Origin: Hirsutella rhossiliensis
Taxonomy: Eukaryota; Ascomycota; Sordariomycetes; Hypocreales; Ophiocordycipitaceae
Direction of reading: 5' to 3'
Length of the DNA stretch: 64,000 bases
Assembly (NCBI RefSeq): GCF_020360975.1
Contig: NW_025408681.1
Location: 1,240,001 to 1,304,000, forward strand
Shown here: piece by piece, positions 44,051 through 54,480 of the stretch
Numbering within the stretch: position 1 is the first letter of the stretch
Layout of the letters: each line of letters starts with the position of its first letter
Translations under genes and position numbers: made by a program
The notes under the pieces: model-generated
What the model saw: only the letters and a program-made list of their open reading frames with translations
What the model was told of the DNA's origin: nothing
The model's database searches: none

Positions 44051-45165
44051 ATGTCCCAACCCGACCCCATGGCCTCGCACCTCAAGATTGCGCTGATACA
44101 GCTCCACGCAGAGGTACGTTGAAGACAGCCGGCCCTTTGCCCTGGTCCCATGCGACGAAAGCCGGCATCCGTCCATCGCTCATTCGGAGGCCCTCGTGTG
44201 ACCAGGTCGCCCGGCCGGCAGCCAACTTTGCGCGTGCCGCGTCCTTTGTCCGCAGGGCCGCCGCCCACGGCGCCCAGCTCGCCGTCCTGCCCGAGTATCA
44301 CCTGGTCGGCTGGGATCCCGCGTCGGCGGCGTGGCGCGCTGCGGCGCGCGAGGCGGCGCGCTATCTGGAGCGGTACCGCGAGCTGGCGCGGGAGCTGTGC
44401 GTGGCCATTGTGCCGGGGACGCTGCTCGAGGAGGAGGAGGAGGCGGACGATGATGAGGGTGGCGGCCAAGGCGCGGCCGCGGCGGCAGTCCCGCGACTCG
44501 CCAACGTGGCCTACTTCATCGGCCCAGACGGCGCCCTGCTCGCGCGCTACGTCAAGAAGAACCTCTGGCACCCCGAGCGCCCACACCTGGTCGCCCCCGG
44601 CCCGCACCCGGCGCACACCGCCTTCGACACCCCCTGGGGCCGCATGGGCCTGCTCGTATGCTGGGACCTAGCCTTCCCCGAAGCCTTCCGCGAGCTCGTC
44701 GCCGCCCCCTCCGCCCTGGGAGGAGGACGAGGAGGAGGAGCACGCGTCATCATCGTGCCGGCCTTTTGGCTCGCCTCGGACGGCGGAGACGCCGGCGCCG
44801 CCATCAACCCGGCCTGTGAGCGCGTCTTCCTCGACAGCGTGTGCGTCGCCCGCGCGTTTGAGAACACCTGCGCCGTCGTGCTCGTCAACGTCGGCGCCCC
44901 CGCCGACTCCGCCACCGCTGCCGCCGCTACTGATGCGCGCGGCAACGAGTACGTTGGCCGCAGCCAGCTGGCTATGCCGCTGCAGGGCGCTCTGGGGAGG
45001 CTTGACGCGGCTGAGGGCATGAGCGTCGTTACTGTCGACTTTGGTGTCTTGGACGCGGCCGAGGATGTGTACCGGGTGCGGAGGGACATGGCCCAGGAAG
45101 GGTGGCACTATGCCAGGATGCAGCAGGTGGCGGGCCGGGGGGTGGGAGATGAGAAGACGGCGTGA
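44051..45165 (+). CDS. Carbon-nitrogen hydrolase (nitrilase superfamily)
   Basis: Hydrolase of C-N bonds in nitriles, amides or N-carbamoyl compounds. Two exons (44051-44113, 44206-45165) give 340 aa. The Glu-Lys-Cys triad is clear: Glu in [14 protein letters not shown], Lys in [14 protein letters not shown] and Cys in [18 protein letters not shown]. The N-terminal strand [17 protein letters not shown] is formed across the intron. An acidic insert ([13 protein letters not shown]) and an Ala run lie between the Glu and Lys segments, probably a surface loop. The Trp after the catalytic Cys is typical of several amidase-type branches, but the exact substrate is not readable. It is convergent with Rap1, 154 nt between stops. 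Confidence 0.9.
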
Positions 45166-45319
45166 CGAGCATGAGGGAACCAAAGCAGACGATGCCATCA
45201 GAATCTGAATGTGTAGGTTACATGTACGCGAGCAACAAGCCTCGCCTCGCCAAGACGTTTAGCAATGCCAACGCAGTCCACCTCGAAATCCCCATTACTC
45301 CATAATCAGATTATAAGCC

Positions 45320-47632
45320 TCAGTCTTCACCGGCCGTATCTGCCTCCAAAAACAGCCGCCGGAGTTGAATGCCCTCCAGGCCGTGCTTCTGGGTCAGCCG
45401 CGCAAGCTCCTTGCTCGCCTTCCTCGACTCCCTGGGCGTCGAAACCACGTCCTTGACATTGACATTGTCCACCATCCGCAGGCCTTTATCATCTCGGTCG
45501 GTCCAGACGCCTTGGTGGTGAGTCGGCACGCCCTGGCCATCCTTGAGGCTCTGCATCACCAAAGGAGCGAGCCCGCCTGGTGTCATCGACGTGCGCTTCA
45601 GGGCTTCGACGACAATGTGGTTCGAGTAACCGAGGGACTCATAATATTCAACGTGCTCTGTTATTCGGCTTCTCTTGGGTCCTTCTCTTGGGGGATTCCG
45701 ACTTTCGGCCGCTGGCGGTGCCTGGAATTGTCGATGAGGTCCTGCAGATTCGTCGGCAGGTCTCCCGAGAGCTCGGCTTGCGGGCGCACCGAAAGATGCT
45801 GGCAGGGATCGTCTCGAAGCCTTTGTGTTTGCCTGCGGTCCAGCAGTCAAGGCAGCAGCGTTTGCCGTGTGCCGAGGACGAGGAGTCCCCATTGCTGGTT
45901 CCAATGCGGCGTCGCTGCGTCCGTTCGCCATGTGCAGAGGGATTGGGCTTGAGTCAAACTCCTCGAAATGCAGCTGCTGTGAGGGCGTCATGTCGTCCTG
46001 GTCCTGCGGCGCCTCCGAATCTGCCGATGGTCGAGCTTGACTTTCAAAACCCGCGCCACGCTCGGTCGACATTGCGCGCTCGTCTGCATGCTGCGCGCTC
46101 GGTCGCGATGGCACTCGACGGGATGCTCCGGCGCCTCGAGCTTGTTCCACGGTTGCCACGATATTCCTTCGAATGCTCGGCGACTGTGTCTGCAAGGATT
46201 TTCGACGGTCCGTGAATCCAACCTTGTCCTCTGGAGTTGCAGGGATCTCGACATCGCGGCTGGGGCCTCGTCTTCGTTTGGTGGTACGTCCGGATGAAGA
46301 CGGCCCAGAATCCAGCGACCGCTTCCTGCCAACGACCTGCGCAAGAGGCGAAGATTGCAAGTCATTCCCGAGTCCTCGGTGTGCTTGCCGCGGGGAAGCC
46401 AACTCGGATACCTGGTCAGACTCGTCGGCATCCCCGTCGAAGCTTTCCATTGCTTCGCAGAATTCCGCGAGGTTGGCCTCGAAGCACTGCCGCAGCTCGA
46501 AAGGTACTTCATGTTCCAGGTCAGGATCATAACCCAAGTCCTTTGCGACCAGGGACCAATCCACATCATCCAGTGAGACACGAGGCACGTCTTGCTTGAG
46601 GGCTGCCGCGCTAAGTTCCCAGAGGCCGACGATCTTGCGTCCAATCTTATGTTCGTCTTGGGTTTCCAAGTTGTTTTCTTCGCGAAACATGTGCAAGTTG
46701 TCGTAAAATGACTGGATTTCAACAAAAGAGCCATCGTCTTCTCGAGTCTCGGGACTCGCGGGCGGAGGTGCTTGGTTGTCAGGCGGAACCTTCTCCTTCC
46801 CGATGGGAGAGGCGGTTCTCGGGGTTCTTGTAGCAGCCTGTGCAGGTGAGGAGAGGAAGGCTCTAGGAGCTGCAGGGCCGGGTGTTCGGTCTTGGCGACT
46901 TTTGACACTGGGTTTTCCGACTCTGCTCGGTCCCTGGTTGGCCCGGGGCGCATTTCTGGACTCTTCTGGGTCACCCGCGGGCAGCTCTTGGTTTGCCAGT
47001 TTCCGTAGACTGTCCTCTCCTCTGGGCATCAGGGCCTTCATATACCTGTTCCTCCACGACTGCCACGTGTGCCGAGAGTTCTAGGTGGTATCAGTAGGCT
47101 GGGCCAAGACGGCGAAAGGCGATACGACATACCTTTCCCTCAAACTCCAGGTAGATTGCGTTTCCCGTACGATTGCCGCTGAATGAGAGCACCCATCTGG
47201 CCAGGGAAACGTCATCTGCAAGCGTAAATGGCGTTCTTGTTGACTTTGTCGAGCGTCCTGGCCTTGCTGGCCTTGGCTCGCTTCGATTGACCCCGATGCA
47301 ATAACGATCCTCTAACTGGATGATGCCTTTGGCGATGGAATCGGTAATGAATTTCCACGAGTACGAGTCGGCAGGGGCGTCCTTTCTCGCGCAGTCGGCT
47401 ATGAGCATGTCGGCGTCCTTTTCCAGTGGCTTGATGACGCCTCCATTGCTCTTGAGCAGAAGTTAGCCGTCTCGTCCGCGGAGCAAGTGCTGCAAGTGGA
47501 GCTTGCCGTGATATGGCCGAGAATGGCGGGTCTCTGGGGGACTCTATGAGAGACCCAAAACTTGATGTCTTTGAAAATGTTGCCGCCTTGTGCGCTGGGC
47601 ACGCCGTCGTATGTGACGCCAGAAGCCGCCAT
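45320..47632 (-). CDS. RAP1: Telomere-associated protein Rap1 (BRCT, Myb, RCT)
   Basis: Shelterin-type protein that binds telomeric factors or DNA and helps set telomere length and silencing. Three exons (47632-47507, 47450-47133, 47080-45320) give 734 aa. A BRCT-like domain covers GGNIFKDIKFWVSHRVPQR, NGGVIKPLEKDADMLIAD and SWKFITDSIAKG. A Myb/SANT domain covers RTPFTLADDVSLARWVLSF and, across intron 2, NSRHTWQSWRNRYMKAL. The long middle is disordered and basic. The C-terminal RCT domain reads HVEYYESLGYSNHIVVEAL and ALKRTSMTPGGLAPLVMQSL. Intron 1 (47506-47451) needs a GC donor (ACG/GCAAGC), with branch GCTAAC. Start at 47632 gives the usual MAASGVTYDGVPS. Confidence 0.9.
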
Positions 47633-48163
47633 GCCGATGCGCGTCAACGGTCGATTCGAAGCAGGGCGGGGCGCGGTCAGATTTCGAGAGGCTTAGATGC
47701 GCGCAGTGTCAGCATGAGTTGAAGATACGGCCTGGAAACGCCGTGCTTGTCATTTTCTCCAACCGATCAACGGGTCTATATCGAGCGCCCGCATTCCCTG
47801 AATGGTGTGCTAATTCAAAGCCAGGCCCACCGGAGACGCGTGATGTGGTCGCGCGGTCACGTGGCACCCGTGACCCCCCATTTAGGCTTCATCTCGGGGC
47901 CATGCCTCATGAGGCTCAGTAGTCACTGCAAAAGGTCACCCCCCAGAGTGGCTGGTGCTCGTGACTCTCCAAGACTCTGCGCCTCAAGGATACACTTTGC
48001 TGGCACCCCCTCGACGTTGCTCAACCATCATGTCATTGTGTCTACTGTCCAATCATCGGTAGCGTCGGCTGATGCACTCTCGTTCCATGTCCTTTAATAT
48101 TTACAGGCTCGGCTTCACTCCCACCACTCTCTCCTGTGCGGCTACGTCTCCGTGGCCGCCGCC
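47633..48163. other. Divergent promoter region (RAP1 / SWF1)
   Basis: 531 nt separating two divergently transcribed genes. Nothing else seen. Confidence 0.5.
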
Positions 48164-49496
48164 ATGGCCACGCTCAAATGGGCGGTAGTCTTCGTGCTCT
48201 GTCTCTCCTTCATGGTCTTTGTCACCTTTTTCGGCAGGCTGCCCGCCCTCAGGTGAGTGACAACGGCGCCTCATGTTTTGATGCTCATGCTGCCTTCTTA
48301 GACGCACTCCTGTAGCCGCCTTGCACAGGCTGATATGGATACGCCTACCCGCCGCCCTGTATGCCCTGGACATCAGGCTCTCTTCAGGCAGGCTGTCAAG
48401 ATCGCTGTTGAGGTTTGGAAACTGCGTCATGCATGACCGCCATCCAACCGTGGTAGTGAGTCTTCCCCGGCATGTCTCGTGTCTTGCAGCCCTCGCTCAC
48501 GCCCCTTGCTAGGTCTTCTTTCTAGCCATCCTCATGGTTGCTCAATATCTGTACCTGCCAGAGGCTTGGCCGCTCATCGGCTGGTTCACCAAGCTGTGTG
48601 TCCTCGCCGCCGTCCTCATGCCCTATCTCTTTCTATTCCTTGCTTGTTCCAGCGACCCAGGCTACATCACCCACGAAAACTACGCCCACCACATGTCGCT
48701 CTACCCCTACGACTACGCCCTGTTTCACCCCGGAAACATCTGCCGCACGTGTCGCCTGCTCAAGCCCGCAAGGTCCAAGCATTGCAGCATCTGCAAGCGG
48801 TGTATCGCCAGGGCAGATCACCATTGCGTCTTCATCAATTCCTGTGTAGGATACGGCAACCATCATTGGTTCCTCCTGCTTCTGTTCTCAACTGCGGTCT
48901 TGACCACTTACGGCGGCCTGCTCGGCTTGTCGCTCCTGTCCTCCATGATGAAGGACCACTACCCGGACTGGTCCTTGTGGAAGCCAGCCTACATGACTGT
49001 CAACAGCTACCTGGCCGTCTGGGCCTGGGCCATACAAAGGAACGTGCGTCTGGGCGCTACGACCCTCCTCGCATTGCTCACGAGTCCTCTGGTCTGGGGG
49101 CTCCTCCTCTATACCCTTTATCAGGTCTACGCCGGCACCACCACCAACGAGTCCCTCAAGTGGTCCGTCCTCGAGGAGGATATGGACGACGGCTACGCTT
49201 TCCGCCGCCTTCTTCCGGCAGGCAGGCAGAGAGACGGGCGGATTGAGCCTCCTTGCCGAAGATGGCCGGTTGAGCCAGCCCACATACTCGTGGCGACATC
49301 CGACGGGAACCCCCCAGCGGGAGACGCAGGTCTGCCGGGGCAGGGCCCATGGGAACGTGTTCGGAAGCTGAGACACGTCGAGAACCTGTACGACATGGGC
49401 TTCCGGGACAATCTACTCGACTCATTTATCCCCAGTTATGCTTTTGGATGCAGAGTGGATGATCCGCCTTCGGAAAGAAAAAGGCGCCTCACATAG
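48164..49496 (+). CDS. SWF1: DHHC-type palmitoyltransferase Swf1
   Basis: Integral ER-membrane enzyme that S-acylates SNAREs and other membrane proteins. Three exons (48164-48252, 48302-48455, 48513-49496) give 408 aa, usual for fungal Swf1. The first membrane helix is in the N-terminal 25 residues, followed by the Swf1-specific FFGRLPALRRTPVAALHRL. Further helices are VFFLAILMVAQYLYL, LAAVLMPYLFLFLA, a pair around LLLLFSTAVLTTYGGLLGL, and TTLLALLTSPLVWGLLLYTL. The zinc-binding core is CRTCRLLKPARSKHCSICKR followed by ADHHCVFINSCVGYGNHHWF, with catalytic Cys about 186. The C-terminal tail is cytosolic and divergent. It is convergent with the Aha1 gene. Confidence 0.94.
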
Positions 49497-49856
49497 GACT
49501 GCCCATCGAGCGATTGCGGGCCAATGTCATTTACTTTCTGGCATCCTACTGCTCTGTAGACATCGTCGAGTGTGTCGAGTCATTGGCACGCCGCAATAGC
49601 TACCTATGCAGTCACTAGCACACGGCATGGATACAATCAAGTAGATGTGATGGTAATAATCACTTCAATTCGCTTCTCGTCAGCCCGTCGCTCATGTCCG
49701 TCATATCCACACGCATCTAGGCCTTGCTCAAGCCCCAACGGGGCTGGCACATTGGTTCATCCGCCGCCACAGTAGAAACAGCAACCCTTTGCAACTACCC
49801 TCGTCTAGAGCGCTTCCATGGATTCTATCTAGCCTTCTAATATATTATAAACTGCT
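49497..49856. other. 3' intergenic between convergent genes
   Basis: 360 nt between the SWF1 and AHA1 stops; both 3' UTRs are expected here. Confidence 0.5.
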
Positions 49857-51107
49857 TCACAAAAGGGTGCCGAAGCTGTAGGACGTCAAGTTAGCATTGG
49901 CCCTCTGCCCATACACACCAGGGGTACACTGGGACTCACCCAAAGGTTTGCTTGATGCTCTTAACGTAGTACTCAAGCCAGTTCCGCTTGGTCACCTCTT
50001 CTTGACCCACGGGAACACCTTCCCACGTCACGCGCATGACAGTAACGTGGTCCACGTCGTTTTGGTCGAATTCGATCTGAAGTCTCGAGTAGTGACCGGC
50101 AGGCCACTGGCTCAAGCGCCAGCTCTGCACGAGCTTGGTCGGCGACTCCAGCTCTAGATATTCGCCAGAGACATTGCCACCAAAGAGTTCGAACTTGCCA
50201 CCTTTCTTGGCGCCTTCGAAGAGCTTCGGAGGTGAGCGGGTAAAGGCGGCTAGCCGTCCAGGGTCTATAAAGGTCTGGTACATCTCCTCTGCGGTTGTTC
50301 GGAACTCCTCGTTGTCGGTCACCGTGACAGTGTTGACGATGCCACTGGTGCTGGTTGGAGCGCTAGTTGGCTGCGAGGATTTGGAAGACGACGTCTCCGG
50401 ATGGAGCTTGGGCGTTGAGAAGCCGCTGGACGGATTTGAACCAGAAGCGTGCTGGATATCCTTGCCATGCTCGGCAATCAAGGCCGGGGCAAGTTTTTGA
50501 AATTCTTTTCGCAGCAAAGGAACCAGCTTTGACCGGACGAGATCCTTGACTGGCTGCTTCTCTTTTGACTCGGAGAAGATGTCGACATCAAACTGGCCAT
50601 ACCCAGTCAGCAGCCGAGTAAAGCAGGGAGTAGCCTGGGTCAAGGGTGCGGACAATGGGGAGTAGGAGGTGCAGAGAGGCTTGCAGATGCATGCACTTGC
50701 GGTGCCAGGGCTATAAGGTACCTGAGCGCTGAAAACGTACCACGTACTCGTCTTCGTCTGTGTCATGTGCTAGTTCAGGCACGGTGATGGTTCCCGACAC
50801 TTCATCCACGTCTGGGGCCGAGCCTGTGGTGGGTGTTAGCAGGGGGGCGTCTAGCTCTAGGATGCGCAGCGTTGCGTTGCTTACCTGTATACTCCAGAAC
50901 CAGCTTCACATCGAAGATGGTGATGACTTTGCCTTTCCGCTGGCTGACATCGACATCGCCGTCCATGCTCTGGATCCGGCTAACCTTGGCCTCGATATCG
51001 CCATCTTGGACATCAAGCTTGGTCAGGTTGTCCTCGAACCACTGCTTCGCCCACGGAGACACATCCTTATTGACCCAATGCCAGTTGTTGGGGTTATGCA
51101 GTACCAT
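49857..51107 (-). CDS. AHA1: Activator of Hsp90 ATPase, Aha1
   Basis: Co-chaperone that binds Hsp90 and speeds its ATPase cycle. Four exons (51107-50885, 50823-50741, 50592-49940, 49875-49857) give 325 aa. The N-terminal domain starts NPNNWHWVNKDVSPWAKQWF, the conserved Hsp90-stimulating motif. Exon 2 supplies SAPDVDEVSGTITVPELAHD. A Ser/Thr/Pro-rich linker follows. The C-terminal SRPBCC domain includes MYQTFIDPGRLAAFTRSPP, GGKFELFGGNVSGEYLELE and VTWEGVPVGQEEV, and ends KQTFG. The open frame would stop right after TFG, but a canonical intron (GTGAGT, branch TGCTAAC, acceptor CTACAG) adds a 19-nt last exon ending FGTLL, close to the FGFGA-type ends of relatives. Confidence 0.93.
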
Positions 51108-54100
51108 CGTGACGGCCCGAGGTAAGCCTGCGGAAGAGGAGAGCAGAATCTGCCAAAGGTACTCAATCGTCAGCTTGTGCGTGCCACAATGCGATCAACG
51201 AGTGCGTAGGTCAGAAAGCAATTGAGATTTGCCATTTATCAGAGGCGGTCTAAGGACCACAGCAATTTGAGTCATCAATGAAAGGGAGTACAAGTCACTC
51301 TATGACTGGTGCCAGCTGGAGTCTCATCATGGTAAAGATGGCGGCGGAAAAGATGTGTCCGTTGAAAGGGCAGTAGGACTCACAGGTGTGTCGCGAGCAG
51401 AGAGACTCGATGCTTCTCGGTGGGCAAGCAATGAGGGCGGGTGGTGGTGAAAGGAGGGCAGGGAGGAGGTTGTTGAGGCGCAAAAAAATGTGATGAAGCA
51501 GAAAAGCTCAGAATCCTCTAGAATTTCGCAAGAGCTTGTGCACCCCACACTGCACCGTAGAAAAGCGGGGAGCGAGCTTCGGGCATGTGCCTAATTACCT
51601 TAGCTAGGTACCTTACGGATACGTAGGCACGGAATAGGTACCAAGTACTTTGGTACCTGCTCCTTGCCCTGTCCCACTCACGAAGCCCAGCCTTCCTTCC
51701 AAGCCGCCGCAAGAATCCTTCAAAGGACGCCTCGGTGACGCGAAGATGTTGTTGGCTCAGCACAGCGTTCGTTAAGCTTGCCTAACATGGGCAGTCATTG
51801 TTGGGGGGCTTCTCGAATGTGCATTTGACGGCCGCTCGGTGCCAGCCATGGCTCCTCCAGACCTTGACCAGCTTCCCCCAAGACTAACAATGCCAGTCTT
51901 GCCGAAGCAGATGGCGCGAGTTCAACTTAAGCTTCTATAGATCGGCAGCTTTGGGTGCTGATCGCCACAGAGTTGGCCTCCAGCCACGGAAACTACCGAT
52001 GAAGCCGCCAGCTTCTGGTACCCGGCCGGATCTTGTCGCTGAACGAGATGCACCGTATCTGCGCAGGACGTTTCTCGAGACACCTGCTCTCTGTCGAGTC
52101 CCGTCGGATATTGCTGCAACACGGCTCGCAGAATGGAGACGGAGACGGAGACGCAGCCAGGATCAAGTACGGATACGGGGTTCACTGATGGCGCTTGTGC
52201 CGCCCAGAAAGACTTCTGAAAGCACCTGTACAGTAAACGCGCCGCAGTTTTGCATACTGGGCGATGCAGCCGCATATCAGACGGCAGGCGCCTCTTTCTA
52301 TAAATATCCACGACCTCACCCATTGGTAAGTTGACGCCTTTGCGTGGGGGGAGTCAGTTTGCATGCTGAACCTGTGACTCTGCAGCTTGGTACGAATACA
52401 GTGATTGGAATGTCATTTTTGACAAGGCATCATGTTCTTGCTGCCCTGGCCCAAGCAAGTCATCGAGCCGTGAGCAGACAGTCGACTCTCAAGGCATCAG
52501 CGTAACCGAAATAGAACCCTTAGGGCCGCTCCAGCTAGGTCCGCCGCGGCTTGGCTCATGCGAGCCGCATGGGACTACTATGCAGAAATATGTAGCCATA
52601 GGACGTCAAAGGCAGGGTTCGGCGCGTAGCTGACGAGATGGGTGGAGCTGCAGACGCCTTGATACCCCGTCGTTATTGCGGCCAGGTGGATGGGATTGAA
52701 GCCTAGGGAGTGCATCGCGCTGACAAGAGCGGCGGCGAGACGAGGCTTCAGGTAGGCAGGGCTGCCTCAGCCCGTCTCTTCGTCTCTTGAGTTTTTGACC
52801 ATTGTTCCTGTAATAATAGTACATGCTCTCGACAGCCGGACTGCAAGCAGGGTGTCTTGGACGGAGACGCTATTAAGCGCCGGCCGCCAACCTCTTTGCA
52901 TGTACCCGTCAGCCAGCGGCCAATCATGCAGCTTGGCTCCCAGTCCATGAACATGGTCACCCACTTCAGGAACCAGATACACCAACGGGAGACGAGTTCT
53001 GAAACGCCTTTCCTCATCAGTCGCTGAGGGGGTTGCGGGACTTCTCACGTTATACCAAGTCCTTTGTTTTCCATTGCGAAGTCATCAGTGAATGTCCGTC
53101 GATAGGCGAGTGACTCTTCTTCTGCAGTGGCTCTCCAAGCAGCAAGTCACAGGACTATGAAGGCGCAAGAAGGCCTCGTGATACCCAATGGCGTGCAAAG
53201 AACAGACGGCCCCGAGGCGGGCCAGTTGGGCCCTTGCTTGGTCCACAGCAGTTGATGTATCCCTGCGAATCAGCCCACGTTGGAGGGAGCTACCTGACTG
53301 AAAGAAGCACTTGGCGCGCACGAACAGGGGCCGTGTTACAGCATCCCTCTTGGACGACGACGACGACATGGTGTTGCGGCTTCAAACTTCAAAGCTACCT
53401 AGGTACTGCACAGTACTGTCCTGCTCCGTACCATCCCGCCCCCTCATCAGCATTGGAGGCGGCTCTTTGAGGACATCTGCCATCGACATATGGGCATCCT
53501 TGGTCTCTCTCCTTTGCCCCATGGGTACAACGAGTAACAAGCACATGATTTGAACAGTCAAAGTTGTACGATGCATCATGCAAGCACACCGGGGGCTACC
53601 TGTCATCACCCACAGCAAGTTTATTACGAGCAGCTTACAGTACGTGAGGCACTGGGGGAAGCCTGAAAGAGCTTAGCCGCTCTTGCACAGTACGACCTTG
53701 GCCATCTTCCAAGTTGACTACCACAGTAATTACACACTACGCACCAAATTACTAGTAGCACCCGCGGCAGCTACGACCTACAGACCATTGTACCTGGCGA
53801 GGTACTAGGAGAGCTTCCCGTCTCCTGGTATCGAAATGCAAGGCGAGCTGGAAAGCGCTCTCGCTGGGTTGTACACGTGTGACCTGGACATGGTGACCTT
53901 TCCACTTACGGCAACCCAAGTCGGTACCTGGATCAAGAAGCAAGGAACCTTTGGAGGGCTACTCAGATACTCGGGACACCTTGGCCAAACAAGTCCCTCG
54001 TTGCCTAACCTTAACCCGCCCACCACCACCACCGAGACAGCTGCCGCCGTCACCTTAGTTATCTGGTTGGACCTTGCCCTCCTCTTCTTCCTCCCCGCAT

Positions 54101-54480
54101 GCCTTCGTTTGCCCGCCGTCGCTTCAGCCGCTCTTCTCGTGCTTCATAGCCGTCGATCTGCTCGTTGGGCGCTTTGCCTGCCGACCTCCCATTCGTTACT
54201 TTTCGCCTCCGGCCATCTCATTAGCAGCAGCCACGCATGCATGCCGCGCTCCCCACCGTCCGTCGTATATACGGATAGATGGGCTCGAGATAGTTTCTCG
54301 CCCTTGATCGCCTCGGCTTGGGGCGCCTGTCTAACGACGAGGCAAGGCATCTTGTTCGCGCCTGCCGGTGCTTCATCGGCATTCTCCCCCAAAGCCTATC
54401 GTTGAACCTCTGTTGCTGCGTCGGAGAAGCGCTGCAAATGCGGGCCATCTGAGGCGCCTCCTTGACCCAAACCATGCACT
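51108..54480. other. Intergenic region (3.4 kb) without recognisable gene
   Basis: Several short stretches contain GGTACC/ACCTAGGTA-type near-palindromes (about 51598-51660, 53395-53425). A Cys-rich open frame near 53395-53589 (minus) lacks an ATG. Otherwise nothing supports a gene. Confidence 0.5.
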
